Shown here: one piece after another, positions 36,201-46,663 of the stretch | Position numbering within the stretch: position 1 is the first letter of the stretch | Layout of the letters: each line of letters starts with the position of its first letter | Assembly (NCBI GenBank): GCA_020137815.1 | Contig: CM035354.1 | Location: forward strand, 2,818,342-2,882,341 | Reading direction: 5' to 3' | DNA from: Hormiphora californensis | Lineage: Eukaryota; Ctenophora; Tentaculata; Cydippida; Pleurobrachiidae | DNA length: 64,000 nt | Notes under the pieces: model-generated | Told to the model about the DNA's origin: nothing | Database searches by the model: none | Seen by the model: the letters and a program-made list of their open reading frames with translations, nothing else | Translations under genes and position numbers: made by a program

Positions 36201-39200
36201 AGAGTGAGGGAGAGAGCAGCACCGGAGTAGTGGATGGCACTGACAAGGTGGTTGTGAGATGCCACAGTAACGGGGTCACCTGCAGGGCGGGAGGCAGGCT
36301 GTTAGTACCATGTCCGAGTTGGACGCTATGAGGTATAGACAAGGGAGGTAGCGTGGGAGGCAGTGAGAGATAGGGGCAATAGGGTCACCTGCAGGGTGTG
36401 GGAGGTAGAGTTGGAGGTTGTGAGGTAAGGGGAAATAAGGGGGCGATACACACTGACGGAAACCAGTAATCTTTAGACAGACATATTGACAGACAGACAC
36501 TCAAACACTGTATGGCGGCGCCCCATTTGATTCTCAGATGGGTCGCGGCGCTAGACAACAGCTCCAACATAGTAAATCAGATCTGCTAAAACTGACCAGC
36601 TAGGGAAATGATATGTTTCTGTAGTCCACCTAGAGTCCAAGTCCGGAAGTAGTTGCAATCCGTTAGAACGGACAGGGTAGATCTACTGACGCTCAAACAC
36701 ATAACTTTCTCACTCTCAGGGAGGGTTACAGACCATTCTTTGGGTTGTGCCCAGGATGTGAACACATTGACCTGAATCAGGCAGCTGAAATAGAGGGGGG
36801 ATGAGCAACACATTGACCTGGAGTAGGCAGCTGAAATAGAGGGTGATTGTTGTGGAGAGGAGATGAGGACACAATTCAATACCAGTGCAATTTTAGTCGA
36901 GATTAGAGCAATTTTGATAGGAAGTGCTAGAAAAAAGCTTATTGTTACCTCTCGAGATATCACTCGACATAAATCAGCCGAACTAGACTTACTTCAAGAT
37001 GAATACTTTGTCACCCTGTCCCCATTCCTTTGCTTATCTTATTTGTACCCCTTACCTTTTCCTTATCTTATTTACCCTTTTCCTTATCTTATTGCCCTTC
37101 AGTGGTTTATCAGTTATCTTGGATCGAGGAACTTCAGAGTGAACGTGCGAGGAGAACTATCAAGGATGATTTATTTGATATGTGGGGTACCCCAAGGATC
37201 CCTCCTTGGTCCAGTCCTGTTTCTCCTCTATGTGGAGGAACTTCAGGATCTGGTGCGTGCATATGGGCTTAAAATTAAGCTATATGCAGATGACTCACAG
37301 ATTTATGTGAGTCTGGTTCCCTGTGATGAAGACCAATGGAAAGGAACGAAGAGGAATGTTGAGGAATGTCTTGATCGCCTCAAGGCATGGATGGTCGAGC
37401 ACTGGTTGAAATGCAATGAGTCGAAGACGGAACTTCTTATCCTGGGTAAAAGTAGTGCTATCGATAAGCTTCCTTTTGAACCATCGGTTAGGTTTGGAGA
37501 TGTGGATATCGGTCCTATTGACTTCAAGGGTACTTCGGGCAAGACTCTGGGTATTTACATGGATGAAAACTTGACTTTGGAGCGTCAGGTGAACAGTGTG
37601 AGAAAACATTGTGGAATGCTGTTAAAGAATTTATGGCAGGTCAATCGTTGTCTGGACTTCTCCACCAAAGTTCTCTTGGTGAAGCAGCTTGTTATCTCCC
37701 GTCTGGATTATTGTAATATCCTTTATGGAGGTCTTCCAAAGAAGCTCATTGCCCGCCTTCAGAAAGTACTTAATTCCTGTGTTAGGTTCATCTATGGACT
37801 TCATGGTCATCAAGATGATTACCTGCCCTACCTGAGAGAGACTCACATTCTCCCTATTGAGCAACGTGTTGTCTTCAAATCATGTCTTATGGCCTACAAG
37901 ATCATACATGGAAGTGCTCCAGACTACCTCTGTGAGCAAATACCTGCGGACAATGTACTGGATGTACCCCGCCGGACCAGAGCGACTACTGTGCCCGATC
38001 TCTTTAAGCTCCGGTACCCCAAACTGTCGAGTGTGAATGCCAGTTCTAAACTGAGGAAGAGGAGACCGTCAGTTCTCCTACCGGACCTTTGGAATGCCCT
38101 CCCCCTCGATCTGAGGTCGTTGACCACTGTGGAATCGTTTAAGACTCGTCTCAAGACAAGACTGTTCGTGGAATCCTTTGGGGCTGACTAGTTGTGTCTT
38201 TCCTCTTTCCGGATTTCCCCTATCGCTATCCTATCACTCGCTGTACTGTCTATCAGGTAAGACGTGTGTTTGTACTGTGTGTCCCTCGTGACAAGTTTTT
38301 CTAGCACATCTTTTTGGGTTTGAAGCACGAGTGTCTGAGTGTGTAATACTATTTTTTTATTCAGTGTTCAGTTTCCGCTTTTTCCTGGGCGATGTCTGTG
38401 TTGAGGGTGGTTCAGAGATTTATCTGAACCTTTTTTGATCTGATAAAGTTTTTTGGAGAGGTGTAAAGGTTGTAGAGGATATTTTTTGAAGCTGTATTTT
38501 TGTCTTCTTACCACTTATGTCTGTTATGAATCCGATTGTATTTCTTCCATCTCATGAGAGCAGGTTAATTTGGTTTTTACCACCGTTTTTGAATCTAATT
38601 TTGGTTGAGTGTGTGAGTAAACTGCTCTGATTATCCCTCAGTGGCAGTATTAGCTATGCTATGCTGTCCCTGGGGGATCTGGGCAGGATACAAGTCTAGA
38701 TATTATTATTATTATTACCCTGGCCCTATTCCTTACCTTGTATCTGTTCCGGGGGTAGCTAGAGCATAGGCAGTAGCACTTAGACTCGCCATTGTGTACC
38801 CGGGACTGTTAACAATGTGTAACGGGTGGTGGGTAGTGGAATCATGGAACTCTGATGGGTGGGGGTTGGGTTACTTATCTAGGACTGTTATGTGGTAGTT
38901 CCTGATGGTGGGAGGGGAGGGGGGCTATTCTCCTAGTGCCGGCGATAGTCCCCTGTGGGCTTGCTGTTGGCAAGCCAAGGCACTCCGTAGTAGGTAGGTA
39001 GGTAGGTAGGACTGTTATAAACAGGGGTGCTTATATATGTCATACCGGTTAGAACATGGTAATAAGGGGGTCGAGGGTTTACTTCTCCAAACTGAGAGAA
39101 GAAGAAGAACGTGTTAATATCAATAGCTCACCAATGTTAATGAATGATCCCTCTTCATCAGATCGGGATGTGATCATTCCCACATCGTTCCAAACCAAAT

Positions 39201-42200
39201 ACCGATACTTGAGATATTCCGGAGAAGAGGAAACCTGAAATGCTTCCTGCATATCGAATGTCGATCCTTGTTGAACACCTGAAAAAAAGTATTTGAGTTC
39301 AAGTACAAGTTACAGTAGCAGCTGGGTTGTTTGTTGTTTGTGATTGCTGCGTCATGGAGGATGACCTGCCCGAAAGTAGTAGAGACCGAACGGAACATGG
39401 CCACCACTCCGCCGTAGCAAGGCCACCCACTAATCAGCTTATGCAGAGCAGCTGAGTGGTATCATGGGTACAGATCTTATCTCCAGCTCTGTCCGTGTGT
39501 TTTTACACTTGTCTCTATCTGTGAAAATCCGCGGGAAAAGGAAGACTCCTCGCGCGCCACGATCCCTACCACCAGCATCGCGCGCCCTACATACCCGCTG
39601 TGTTATGAGCGACAGGGGAGGGTGCTCTTTCTGCAGGGGCGGTGGTTTCACTGATTGGTCGGGAATCTTCATCAACAACGGGCGGACCAATATCATCATC
39701 ATCATCATCATCATCATTAATGATGTTGGCATGTCTCCGGGCTGTCGCTGTTGCATCTTCTTCCTCTCTCTTATCCTGGGTAAAGTGAATTAGCTTTCAA
39801 CCCTTTACTAGGTACCAAAGGGCTAACAGTAGTAGGCGGTTTCTCACTAGCCTCTCAGTTAACTCTCAGTTAACTCTTAGTTAACTCACCAAATCCAGGA
39901 TGTCTTGATCAATATCGTCATCCCAATCTCCCTCATCACTTGCCTCCATGTCAAAAAACTGCTCCTTACTCGGAAACTTCTTCTTCTTCTCATCTTCACC
40001 ATCTTTCTTCTTCTGATCCTCTTTCCCCTTTTCTGTCACAGTTGCCCTCTTTTCTGTTACAGTTGTGGTTTTTATTGGATGTTGTTCAGTTGATGATGGT
40101 GTGATAAAGGAGGTGCACTCCCTCCAACTCCCCCTGTTATCACCCAGTAACATATTGTACTCCTGTGGGGGGATGTTCGAACATAATAGTCTATAAATAT
40201 TAGAATATTCATGATACTAAAACTATCCCAGATTATTAGGATTTACAGCCCAGATATCAATTGGCACCCACCCAATTATTTGTACCTTTGGGTGAGTGGC
40301 GATGGAGTAGGGGGCAGCGACACACTGTGTACCCCCTCCCCCCCCCCTCCCCCCGGCCGCCTCTAACGCTGTGTACCTACCTTTGGGTGAGTGGCGATGG
40401 AGAAGGGGGCAGCGACACACTGTGTAGCCCCCTCCCCCCTCCCCGCCCTCTCTAACGCTGTGTACCTACCTTTGGGTGAGTGGCGATGGAGTAGGGGGCA
40501 GCGACACACTGTGTACCCCCCCCCCCCGGCCTCCCTAACGCTGTGTACCTACCTTTGGGTGAGTGGCGATGGAGTAGGGGGCAGCGACACACTTTAGAGT
40601 GTTTACCAGTCGATCTATACTTGTATCCCACACAGTTAGTGTCCCATCTTTACAACCAATCACAAGGTACCTAGAGGTAGTGAGAGTTTTAGACCTTACG
40701 ATTCTCTAGGTATTTAGGGGAACAGTTCTCGAATCCTGATCCTATCCAAAGGGACCAAGTTATTAAGTATCGCTAGCCCTATAATAGAGAGGGAGGGAGA
40801 GAATAATACCGTTTGCAGTGGGAGAACTCCATTTCGAGGATCCCAGATTTCAGCTGCTCGCCCCGGTACACACACCTCTCCGTCCAGAGGGCTGATTTGT
40901 ACACGTTCACCTGGTAATACGCACACCCTGTATTTAACAGGAACCGACCGAACCAAGTAAACAACCAATCAGAACTCGTTATCTAGGTCACGTGACTGGT
41001 TATCAGCCAATCAGGGAGCAGTATTTCCTAATTCGGTCGGTTTCTGCTGTATTATATTACTAATGATATATTCGTAACGTTTCTCACAAAATAAGGTCTT
41101 CCCCTAACGGGCCGAATGCTGTGAAGCACGTCTTGTACCATGACGATTCGTAACGTGTTTATTTGGAGAGAAACAGAGAGTGTGTAAGAGATGGAGACTC
41201 AAAGTGTTTTACCTCTGATTCCTTTGCAGCGTACAAGTTCTCCTGTCTATCGAACTGAATGGGAGCTGTAACCTTGGATAGATCAACATCGTTAGACCGA
41301 GGGTAGAGATCACGTGTCATTAGCTGGTCACGTGTCTCACCGTCCCACACTCTCAGACTGCCGTCACAGGAAGAGCTGGCAAAATATCTTTCACCTGAGG
41401 GGGGAGGGAGGGAGTGGAGTTGCACATGGAGGGGATGTGGAGTTGCACATGGAGGGGGAGGGGGCCGGGGGGGGGGGGGGGAGGAGTTAACCATAGGGGG
41501 AGGGTGTGGAGTTGCACATGGAGGGGGGAGGGGGTGTGGAGTTGCACATGGAGGGGAGGGTTTGAGGAGTTGCACATGGAGGGGGGAGGGGGTGTGGAGT
41601 TGCACATGGAGGGGGGAGGGGTTGAGGAGGCCGTGGAGTTGCACTATTCAGGGGATTTACATGTTACACAACCCTAACGATTGGGATTATGGAACTCCAG
41701 ATAGAAATTCCCCTGGACGAGAGGCCAGAGGGGGAGCGAGATGGTGGCGATTCCAGGGTGGGTACTTTCCTGAATTTAAGTGTTCCACCTACCGAAAGCA
41801 GTTCGAAGTATGGGAGCAGAGTGTCCCTTTACTGTGTGTTGCTCGTCTGTCTTCAAGTCTGGTGTATGGGTAGTTGTTAGTTAATATTATATTGATACCT
41901 GCAACTTCTATCCATCGCTTCGAGTTGAAAACGTCCCGAAAACGTCCCGAACTACTCAGAATATTATCATTATTTTAAAGATTCGTACCAGTGAGTTTTA
42001 GAAGGAATTCCTCACTTCCAACAACAGCCCGAGTCTCACTGAAGTTTAGAGAGAAATGGGTTACATTCCCTGCGAACTTTCCCAGGAACCCCTCCTTGAG
42101 ACCCGCGGGGAAACTCCACTTTTGCAGTGACCAGGTCTCAGCGGCAGCAGCCAGGGAATCTCCCCACTGTCGAATACAGGTGACACTGAAGGAGTCCGAG

Positions 42201-43112
42201 AAGAATTCACTGGAGGGCTCCTGAATGGGAAACAACGGGCTAGCAACGTGTCTTATGACAAACGTAGGGATAAACAACTGTCTGTAAAACTCGTGGGATA
42301 AATCATATTCTGGTGTCAGGAAATTGGCGGAAAATTAATTCGGGGCCTGGCAAGGCCCCCCGACCCGAATATAACCCAAACTCAACCCATCCCCCCTAAA
42401 ACATCCCCCCTAACACTAAAACAACGGGGCCGAGCCGACAGGCCCTTAATACCAGATGAAAAAAAACCATAACCATAAACCATAAACCATAACCATAACC
42501 ATAGATATTTTTAGAGTGAAAGTTTTGAAGCCCCCTGAAGTAGTAGAGAGGTGTTCTATGGCTCGTTGGAAAGGTCTCGAGGTCCCGCGACGTATAGGGG
42601 GTGTGGCGATGGCCATACCCAAACCTATAAGGGGTAGGACGCGAAAAACAGTCAAAATAAGGGGTATACAGAACTCGGCAATTAGAAGGAGTAGAAAGGT
42701 GTTCTAGGGTGCGTTCGAAAGCTCTCGAGATGCTGAAGTAATTGGAATGTAATTGGAAGTAATTACATGTAATTAAAATGTAATTACATGTAATTAAAGG
42801 TTAATTACATGTAATTAAAAGGTCTAAATGACCCCAAATGACAATTCAGACATATTTTGACATATTTGAAGGCCCTGAGACCAGCGGGTGGCAAAATTTA
42901 ATCCGGTTTCGGGTCGGCTGACGTAAAAACTCCGCGTTTTGGTCGAGTTTAACTAATTAATTAAGATCCCCTTTTACCTCTGTGGTTGAGGTGTTGGTGT
43001 AAATCTTGATATCCCCATCCACCCCTCCAGTAATAACTTGAAACCCGTCCCTGTGATACGCCACTGCTACACGACCTTCCTCATGTCCCTTTACACCACC
43101 ACTAAAGGACAT
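33201..43112 (-). CDS. WDHD1: WDHD1 / AND-1 / Ctf4 replisome adaptor
   Basis: AND-1/Ctf4 couples the CMG helicase to DNA polymerase alpha. Exons by GT..AG: 42978-43112 (start; GGVDGDIKIYTN), 41989-42220 (WSFPAGLKEGFLGKF then AVVGSEEFLLKL), 41213-41394 (FASSSCDGSLRVWD), 40810-40910, about 40552-40671 (VIGCKDGTLTVWDTS), 39890-40162 (acidic), about 39606-39777 (acidic), 39132-39278 (FDMQEAF then YRYLVWNDVGMIT), 38737-38851 (EFHDSTTHHPLHIVNSPGYT), 36597-36784 (SWAQPKEWSVTLPESEK, TLGGLQKHIISLAG), 36098-36279, 35148-35465 (RFVLCKGVSYPGLSPRP), 34680-34895 (LLKLMAIAVKNG, ARYASKSGRVILA), 34179-34274, 33201-34071. The order WD40, acidic linker, SepB-like propeller and helical segment, then HMG box (KKRTGYSMWFAEQEGLEVKS) with a terminal SKLAMFQFKKKDT tail follows WDHD1 throughout. 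A CR1/L2-type LINE lies in the intron after exon 38737-38851. Confidence 0.93.
33520..33660 (-). other. HMG-box segment of the WDHD1-like protein
   Basis: Encodes GPKKRTGYSMWFAEQEGL, then LKWRHLPQEEKNKWLEAAKA, a C-terminal HMG box. It is followed by a lysine/glutamate-rich tail with KRKRVE, a likely nuclear localisation signal, as in vertebrate WDHD1. Confidence 0.85.
35022..35116. mobile_element. Short element with poly-G/poly-C ends
   Basis: G17 then TTTGAAGTCGCTTCAACAGC on the left and C14 on the right, about 95 bp, bordered by GCATGTC on both sides (35013-35020 and 35118-35125). Ends resemble those of the 44912-46663 element, suggesting a related non-autonomous family. Confidence 0.5.
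35573..35604. repeat. Near-perfect palindrome
   Basis: GTGAAACAAGGTTTT, 2-bp spacer, AAAACCTTGTTTCAC. Confidence 0.95.
35873..35974. mobile_element. Inverted-repeat element, ~45-bp arms
   Basis: GGAACCGGCGATTCTTCTCG and the inverse GAATCGCCGGTTCC at the other end. Lies 20 bp from the truncated hAT-like MITE. Confidence 0.78.
35995..36084. mobile_element. hAT-like MITE, copy 6, truncated
   Basis: Lacks the left terminal repeat; right end CGGTCGGTTCCTG intact. Ends 13 bp from the donor of WDHD1 exon 36098-36279. Confidence 0.88.
36863..38717 (+). mobile_element. 5'-truncated CR1/L2-type LINE
   Basis: From about 37095 the plus strand encodes the second half of an RT: CGVPQGSLLGPVLFLLYVEE then KLYADDSQIY, and a C-terminal region ISRLDYCNILYGGLPKK, CVRFIYGLHGHQDDYLPYLR and LWNALPLDLRSL typical of CR1/L2/jockey-type elements. 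The stop is at 38189-38191. A 3' UTR of about 500 bp ends in a (TAT/ATT)n tract at 38698-38717, as L2/CR1 elements do. No APE domain or N-terminal RT is present. It sits in a WDHD1 intron in opposite orientation, 20 bp from the donor at 38731-38736. Confidence 0.88.
40271..40600. repeat. Four copies of a WDHD1 exon end with its donor
   Basis: The segment TTTGGGTGAGTGGCGATGGA, GTAGGGGGCAGCGACACAC occurs four times (near 40289, 40381, 40470, 40554). On the minus strand each encodes CVAAPYSIATHPK and is followed by G|GTAGGTAC or GTACAAAT; the three distal copies are preceded by CACAG. Intervening sequence is C/G-rich. Confidence 0.9.
40938..41046. mobile_element. hAT-like MITE, copy 7
   Basis: Ends CAGGAACCGACCGAA and TTCGGTCGGTTTCTG. 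Lies 27 bp upstream of the acceptor of WDHD1 exon 40810-40910. Flanks CTGTATTT and CTGTATTA. Confidence 0.9.
41398..41640. repeat. GGAGTTGCACATGGAGGGG minisatellite
   Basis: About seven imperfect copies of GGAGTTGCACATGGAGGGG separated by G-rich spacers, in a WDHD1 intron. It abuts the acceptor of exon 41213-41394 (CCCTCAG on the minus strand). Confidence 0.85.
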
Positions 43113-43120
43113 GGCTAGAG

Positions 43121-43551
43121 ATGGAGGAGTGGGGTTAAACTAGGTTACCATAGCAACCAATGGAGGAGTGGGGTTAAACTAGGTTACCATAGCAACCAAT
43201 GGAGGAGTGGGGTTAAACTAGGTTACCATAGCAACCAATGGAGGAGTGGGGTTAAACTAGGAAACCATAGCAACCAATGGAGGAGTGGGGTTAAACTAGG
43301 TTACCATAGTAACCAATGGAGGAGTGGGGTTAAACTAGGATACCATAGCAACCAATGGAGGAGTGGGGTTAAACTAGGAAACCATAGCAACCAATGGAGG
43401 AGTGGGGTTAAACTAGGAAACCATAGCAACCAATGGAGGAGTGGGGTTAAACTAGGAAACCATAGCAACCAATGGAGGAGTGGGGTTAAACTAGGATACC
43501 ATAGCAACCAATGGAGGAGTGAGGTTAAACTAGGATACCATAGCAACCAAT
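43121..43551. promoter_or_regulatory. 11 x 39-bp minisatellite carrying RFX X-box motifs next to the WDHD1 start
   Basis: Unit: GGAGTGGGGTTAAACTAGG, TTACCATAGCAACCAATGGA. Four units keep a perfect X-box (GTTACCATAGCAAC or GTTACCATAGTAAC, matching GTNRCC-N2-RGYAAC); the others have GAAACC or GATACC in the left half. Each unit also contains CCAAT. The array begins about 10 bp upstream of the WDHD1 ATG (43110-43112), so it would lie in its promoter or 5' UTR. Confidence 0.7.
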
Positions 43552-43789
43552 GAGCATGGAGAAACGAGAAAAACAAGATAATTCTAGAAGAGTAAGATTT
43601 AAAAAATTTAGTATAAAGGTTTTTTTTAGTTAATTGATTACATTTAAAACAAGGATTGGATTTCATTGTGAAAATCCTGATAAAATTGTCATTATGGGAC
43701 ACGCCCCCACCTCCATTAGGGATAATACGTCATGTTCATTCCTCCCCCATGTCCCATGTCCATTGTCCATACATACGCCTCCTTTCTCT

Positions 43790-44582
43790 TTACTTGGTGT
43801 TCTTGTAGTTCCGGTAACCCTGGTTCTGGTTCTCATGGTACGAATACCCTTCTGCCTTGTTGTTGTAGAAAGAGTGACCCTTGCCTGATATATATGGGAT
43901 TTGGCAGTGAATTCATATCTAGCCGAAGGTTTACAAAAAAGGTCTTAGGTCAGCCCCCCCCCCCGCCCCTGGAGAAAATCGTTCATGTATATTGGATTAA
44001 TTAATTAATCAATTAACTAATGTCACCCTCACATATTGGATGTACCTACCAGTGTCGTAGTAGGTAGATGAGGTGTTCCCGGTGTCTGCACTCTTGTTAC
44101 TATAGGAGTAGGAGCCATCACTATATGAGGTATAGTTGTTCCCCTGACTGTTCGTTGCCTTGTCAATAACCTGTCTCCCGGACATGGTGTAGTCCCGGTA
44201 ACCCTGGTTCTGGTTCTCATGGTACGAATACCCTTCAGCCTTGTTGTTGTAGAAAGAGTGACCCTTGCCTGGAATGGGAGTTGATAGTTAATTCATATCT
44301 AGGGCCCCCACTGGAAAATAATCATTCTGTTAATTAACTAATTAACTAGTGTCACCCTCACACATTTGGTACCACCCCTGTATATTCGATTAGTTAAACT
44401 AATTAACTAGTGTCAGTTGTCACCCTCACATATTGGATGCACCTACCAGTGTCGTAGTAGGTAGATGAGGTTTTCCCGGTGTCTACACTCTTGTTACTAT
44501 AGGAGTAGGAGCCATCACTATATGAGGTATAGTTGTTCCCCTGACTGTTCGTTGCCTTGTTAATAACCTGTTTCCCGGACAT
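43790..44582 (-). CDS. Small YSDGSYSYSN-repeat protein, two fused copies
   Basis: Not a family I can name. Exon 1 (44447-44582) reads MSGKQVINKATNSQGNNYT, YSDGSYSYSNKSVDTGKT and STYYDTG. Exon 2 (44050-44268) reads GKGHSFYNNKAEGYSYHENQ and GYRDY, then without a break TMSGRQVIDKATNSQGNNYT and a second YSDGSYSYSNKSADTGNT. Exon 3 (43790-43884) repeats GKGHSFYNNKAEGYSYHENQ and ends NYKNTK, stop. The middle exon therefore fuses the end of one unit to the start of the next, giving a two-unit protein of about 150 aa. It is glycine/tyrosine/serine-rich, lacks cysteine, and has no signal peptide or membrane segment. Confidence 0.75.
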
Positions 44583-44612
44583 GGTGTTGCTATGGAGATC
44601 ATTGTGTTTATT
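44583..44612 (-). promoter_or_regulatory. Conserved upstream block with X-box-like motif
   Basis: Immediately upstream of the ATG, GTTGCTATGGAGATCATTGT matches the block upstream of the paralogue at 47070-47100 (GTTGCTATGGAAACCATTGT), while nearby sequence does not align as well. The GTTGCTATGGAAAC form resembles an RFX X-box. Confidence 0.4.
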
Positions 44613-44911
44613 TTCATGGATTGAAGATAAGAGCAATATGAAATTCGACATAATATAAAGTAATGTATGTCAAATGTGGGAAAAGGAGTAAAACGCGGGG
44701 AGTTTTAAAATGTTTAGATTTAAAACTAAAAAAGGTTTAAAAGCAAATTTAGTATAAAAATTAAAGAGTCTTTTCCCTTAGTAAACGGATCAAACTTCAA
44801 AACATACATAAAAAATGTACACATTTAATTCCCTGATTAAAAAAGATTAAATTTTCACTTTGGACATGTCCAGGAACTTTCCTTTCCATCCAACATTTCT
44901 TTGACCTGTGT

Positions 44912-46663
44912 GGGGGGGGGGGGGTTCCAACCTATTTCTTGTATGTTTGTACGGAAAAAACAGGGCTTTCCTCAAACAAAAAAATACAAAAAAATACAAA
45001 AAAATACAAAAAAGTACAAAAAAATACAAAAAAATAAAAACAGTTTTATATGGTAATTTACCATTATTGTTCGAACTTTTACTGTTTTTAAACATTCTTC
45101 CACGCTATTTCACGCAATATATGTAGCATGCCAAAATCGCGAGAGAAATTTCCCCGAATCGCAATTTCTTACCGAGAAAATTTTCTCGAATCGTATTTTC
45201 TAAGCGAGAGATTTCCCCGAATCGCAATTTCTTACCGAGAAAATTTTCTCGAATCGAATTTTCTAAGCGAGAAATTTCCCCGAATCGCAATTTCTTACCG
45301 AGAAAATTTTCCCGAATCGTATTTTCTAAGCGAGAAATTTCCCCGAATCGCAATTTCTTACCGAGAAAATTTTCTCGAATCGTATTTTCTAAGCGAGAAA
45401 TTTCCCCGAATCGCAATTTCTTACCGAGAAAATTTTCTCGAATCGTATTTTCTAAGCGAGAAATTTCCCCGAATCGCAATTTCTTACCGAGAAAATTTTC
45501 TTGAATCGTTTTTTCTAAGCGAGAAATTTCCCCGAATCGCAATTTCTTACCGAGAAAATTTTCTCGAATCGTATTTTCTAAGCGAGAAATTTCCCCGAAT
45601 CGCAATTTCTTACCGAGAAAATTTTCTCGAATCGTATTTTCTAAGCGAGAAATTTCCCCGAATCGCAATTTCTTACCGAGAAAATTTTCTCGAATCGTAT
45701 TTTCTAAGCGAGAAATTTCCCCGAATCGCAATTTCTTACCGTGAAAATTGTCTCGAATCGTATTTTCTAAGCGAGAAATTTCCTCGAATCGCAATTTCTT
45801 ACCGAGAAAATTTTCTCGAATCGTATTTTCTAAGCGAGAAATTTCTCCAAATCGCAATTTCTTACCGAGAAAATTTTCTCGAATCGTATTTTCTAAGCGA
45901 GAAATTTCCCCGAATCGCAATTTCTTACCGAGAAAATTTTCCCGAATCGTATTTTCTAAGCGAGAAATTTCCCCGAATCGCAATTTCTTACCGAGAAAAT
46001 TTTCTCGAATCGTATTTTCTAAGCGAGAAATTTCCCCGAATCGCAATTTCTTACCGAGAAAATTTTCTCGAATCGTATTTTCTAAGCGAGAAATTTCCCC
46101 GAATCGCAATTTCTTACCGAGAAAATTTTCCCGAATCGTATTTTCTAAGCGAGAAATTTCCCCGAATCGCAATTTCTTACCGTGAAAATTGTCTCGAATC
46201 GTATTTTCTAAGCGAGAAATTTCCTCGAATCGCAATTTCTTACCGAGAAAATTTTCTCGAATCGTATTTTCTAAGCGAGAAATTTCTCCAAATCGCAATT
46301 TCTTACCGAGAAAATTTTCTCGAATCGTATTTTCTAAGCGAGAAATTTTCCCGAATCGCAATTTCTTACCGAGAAAATTTTCTCGAATCGTATTTTCTAA
46401 GCGAGAAATTTCCCCGAATCGCAATTTCTTACCGTTTATGTATAGCTGGGTTCCGTTTATGTTCATGTACATGTATTATTTATACTTTTTTCACGCACCC
46501 ACATCCTTCATTATTTTTTTGTATTTTTTTGTATTTTTTTGTATTGTTTGTATGGAAAAAAACAGGAATTTTGGATACTTTCATGTATGGTCCGTACAAA
46601 AAAATACAAAAAAATACAAAAAAATACAAAAAAATACAAAAAAATAGGTTGGAACCCCCCCCC
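44912..46663. mobile_element. Element with poly-G terminal inverted repeats enclosing a 63-bp satellite
   Basis: Left end: G13 followed by TTCCAACCTATTT. Right end is the reverse complement: AAATAGGTTGGAA followed by C9. Both ends are bordered by CCTGTGTG, a probable 8-bp target duplication. Subterminal (A7TAC)n tracts also occur on both sides. The interior is a satellite without transposase, so this is non-autonomous. The family is not identified. Confidence 0.7.
45128..46432. repeat. 63-bp satellite array, about 20 units with a 7-unit higher-order repeat
   Basis: Each unit contains CGAATCGCAATTTCTTACCG, then GAGAAAATTTTCTC (a perfect 14-bp palindrome) and TCTAAGCGAGAAATTTCCCC. Variant units (CCGTGAAAATTGTCTCG, TTTCCTCG, TTTCTCCAAATCG) recur exactly 441 bp apart (45740 and 46181), so seven units were duplicated as a block. 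Because 63 is divisible by three and the unit lacks stops in several frames, ORFs of 455 aa (minus) and 516 aa (plus) run through it. I treat these as by-products, not genes. Confidence 0.9.

Noticed and set aside
39300..39430. Minus-strand ORF with CYGGVVAMFRSVSTTFGQVI as a WDHD1 exon
   Set aside because: No match to the expected WDHD1 order between flanking exons and no convincing splice-site pair.
44908..45095. Separate small gene in the AAATAC-rich region
   Set aside because: Most of it is the subterminal A-rich repeat of the poly-G-ended element plus the displaced 3' end of the neighbouring small gene.
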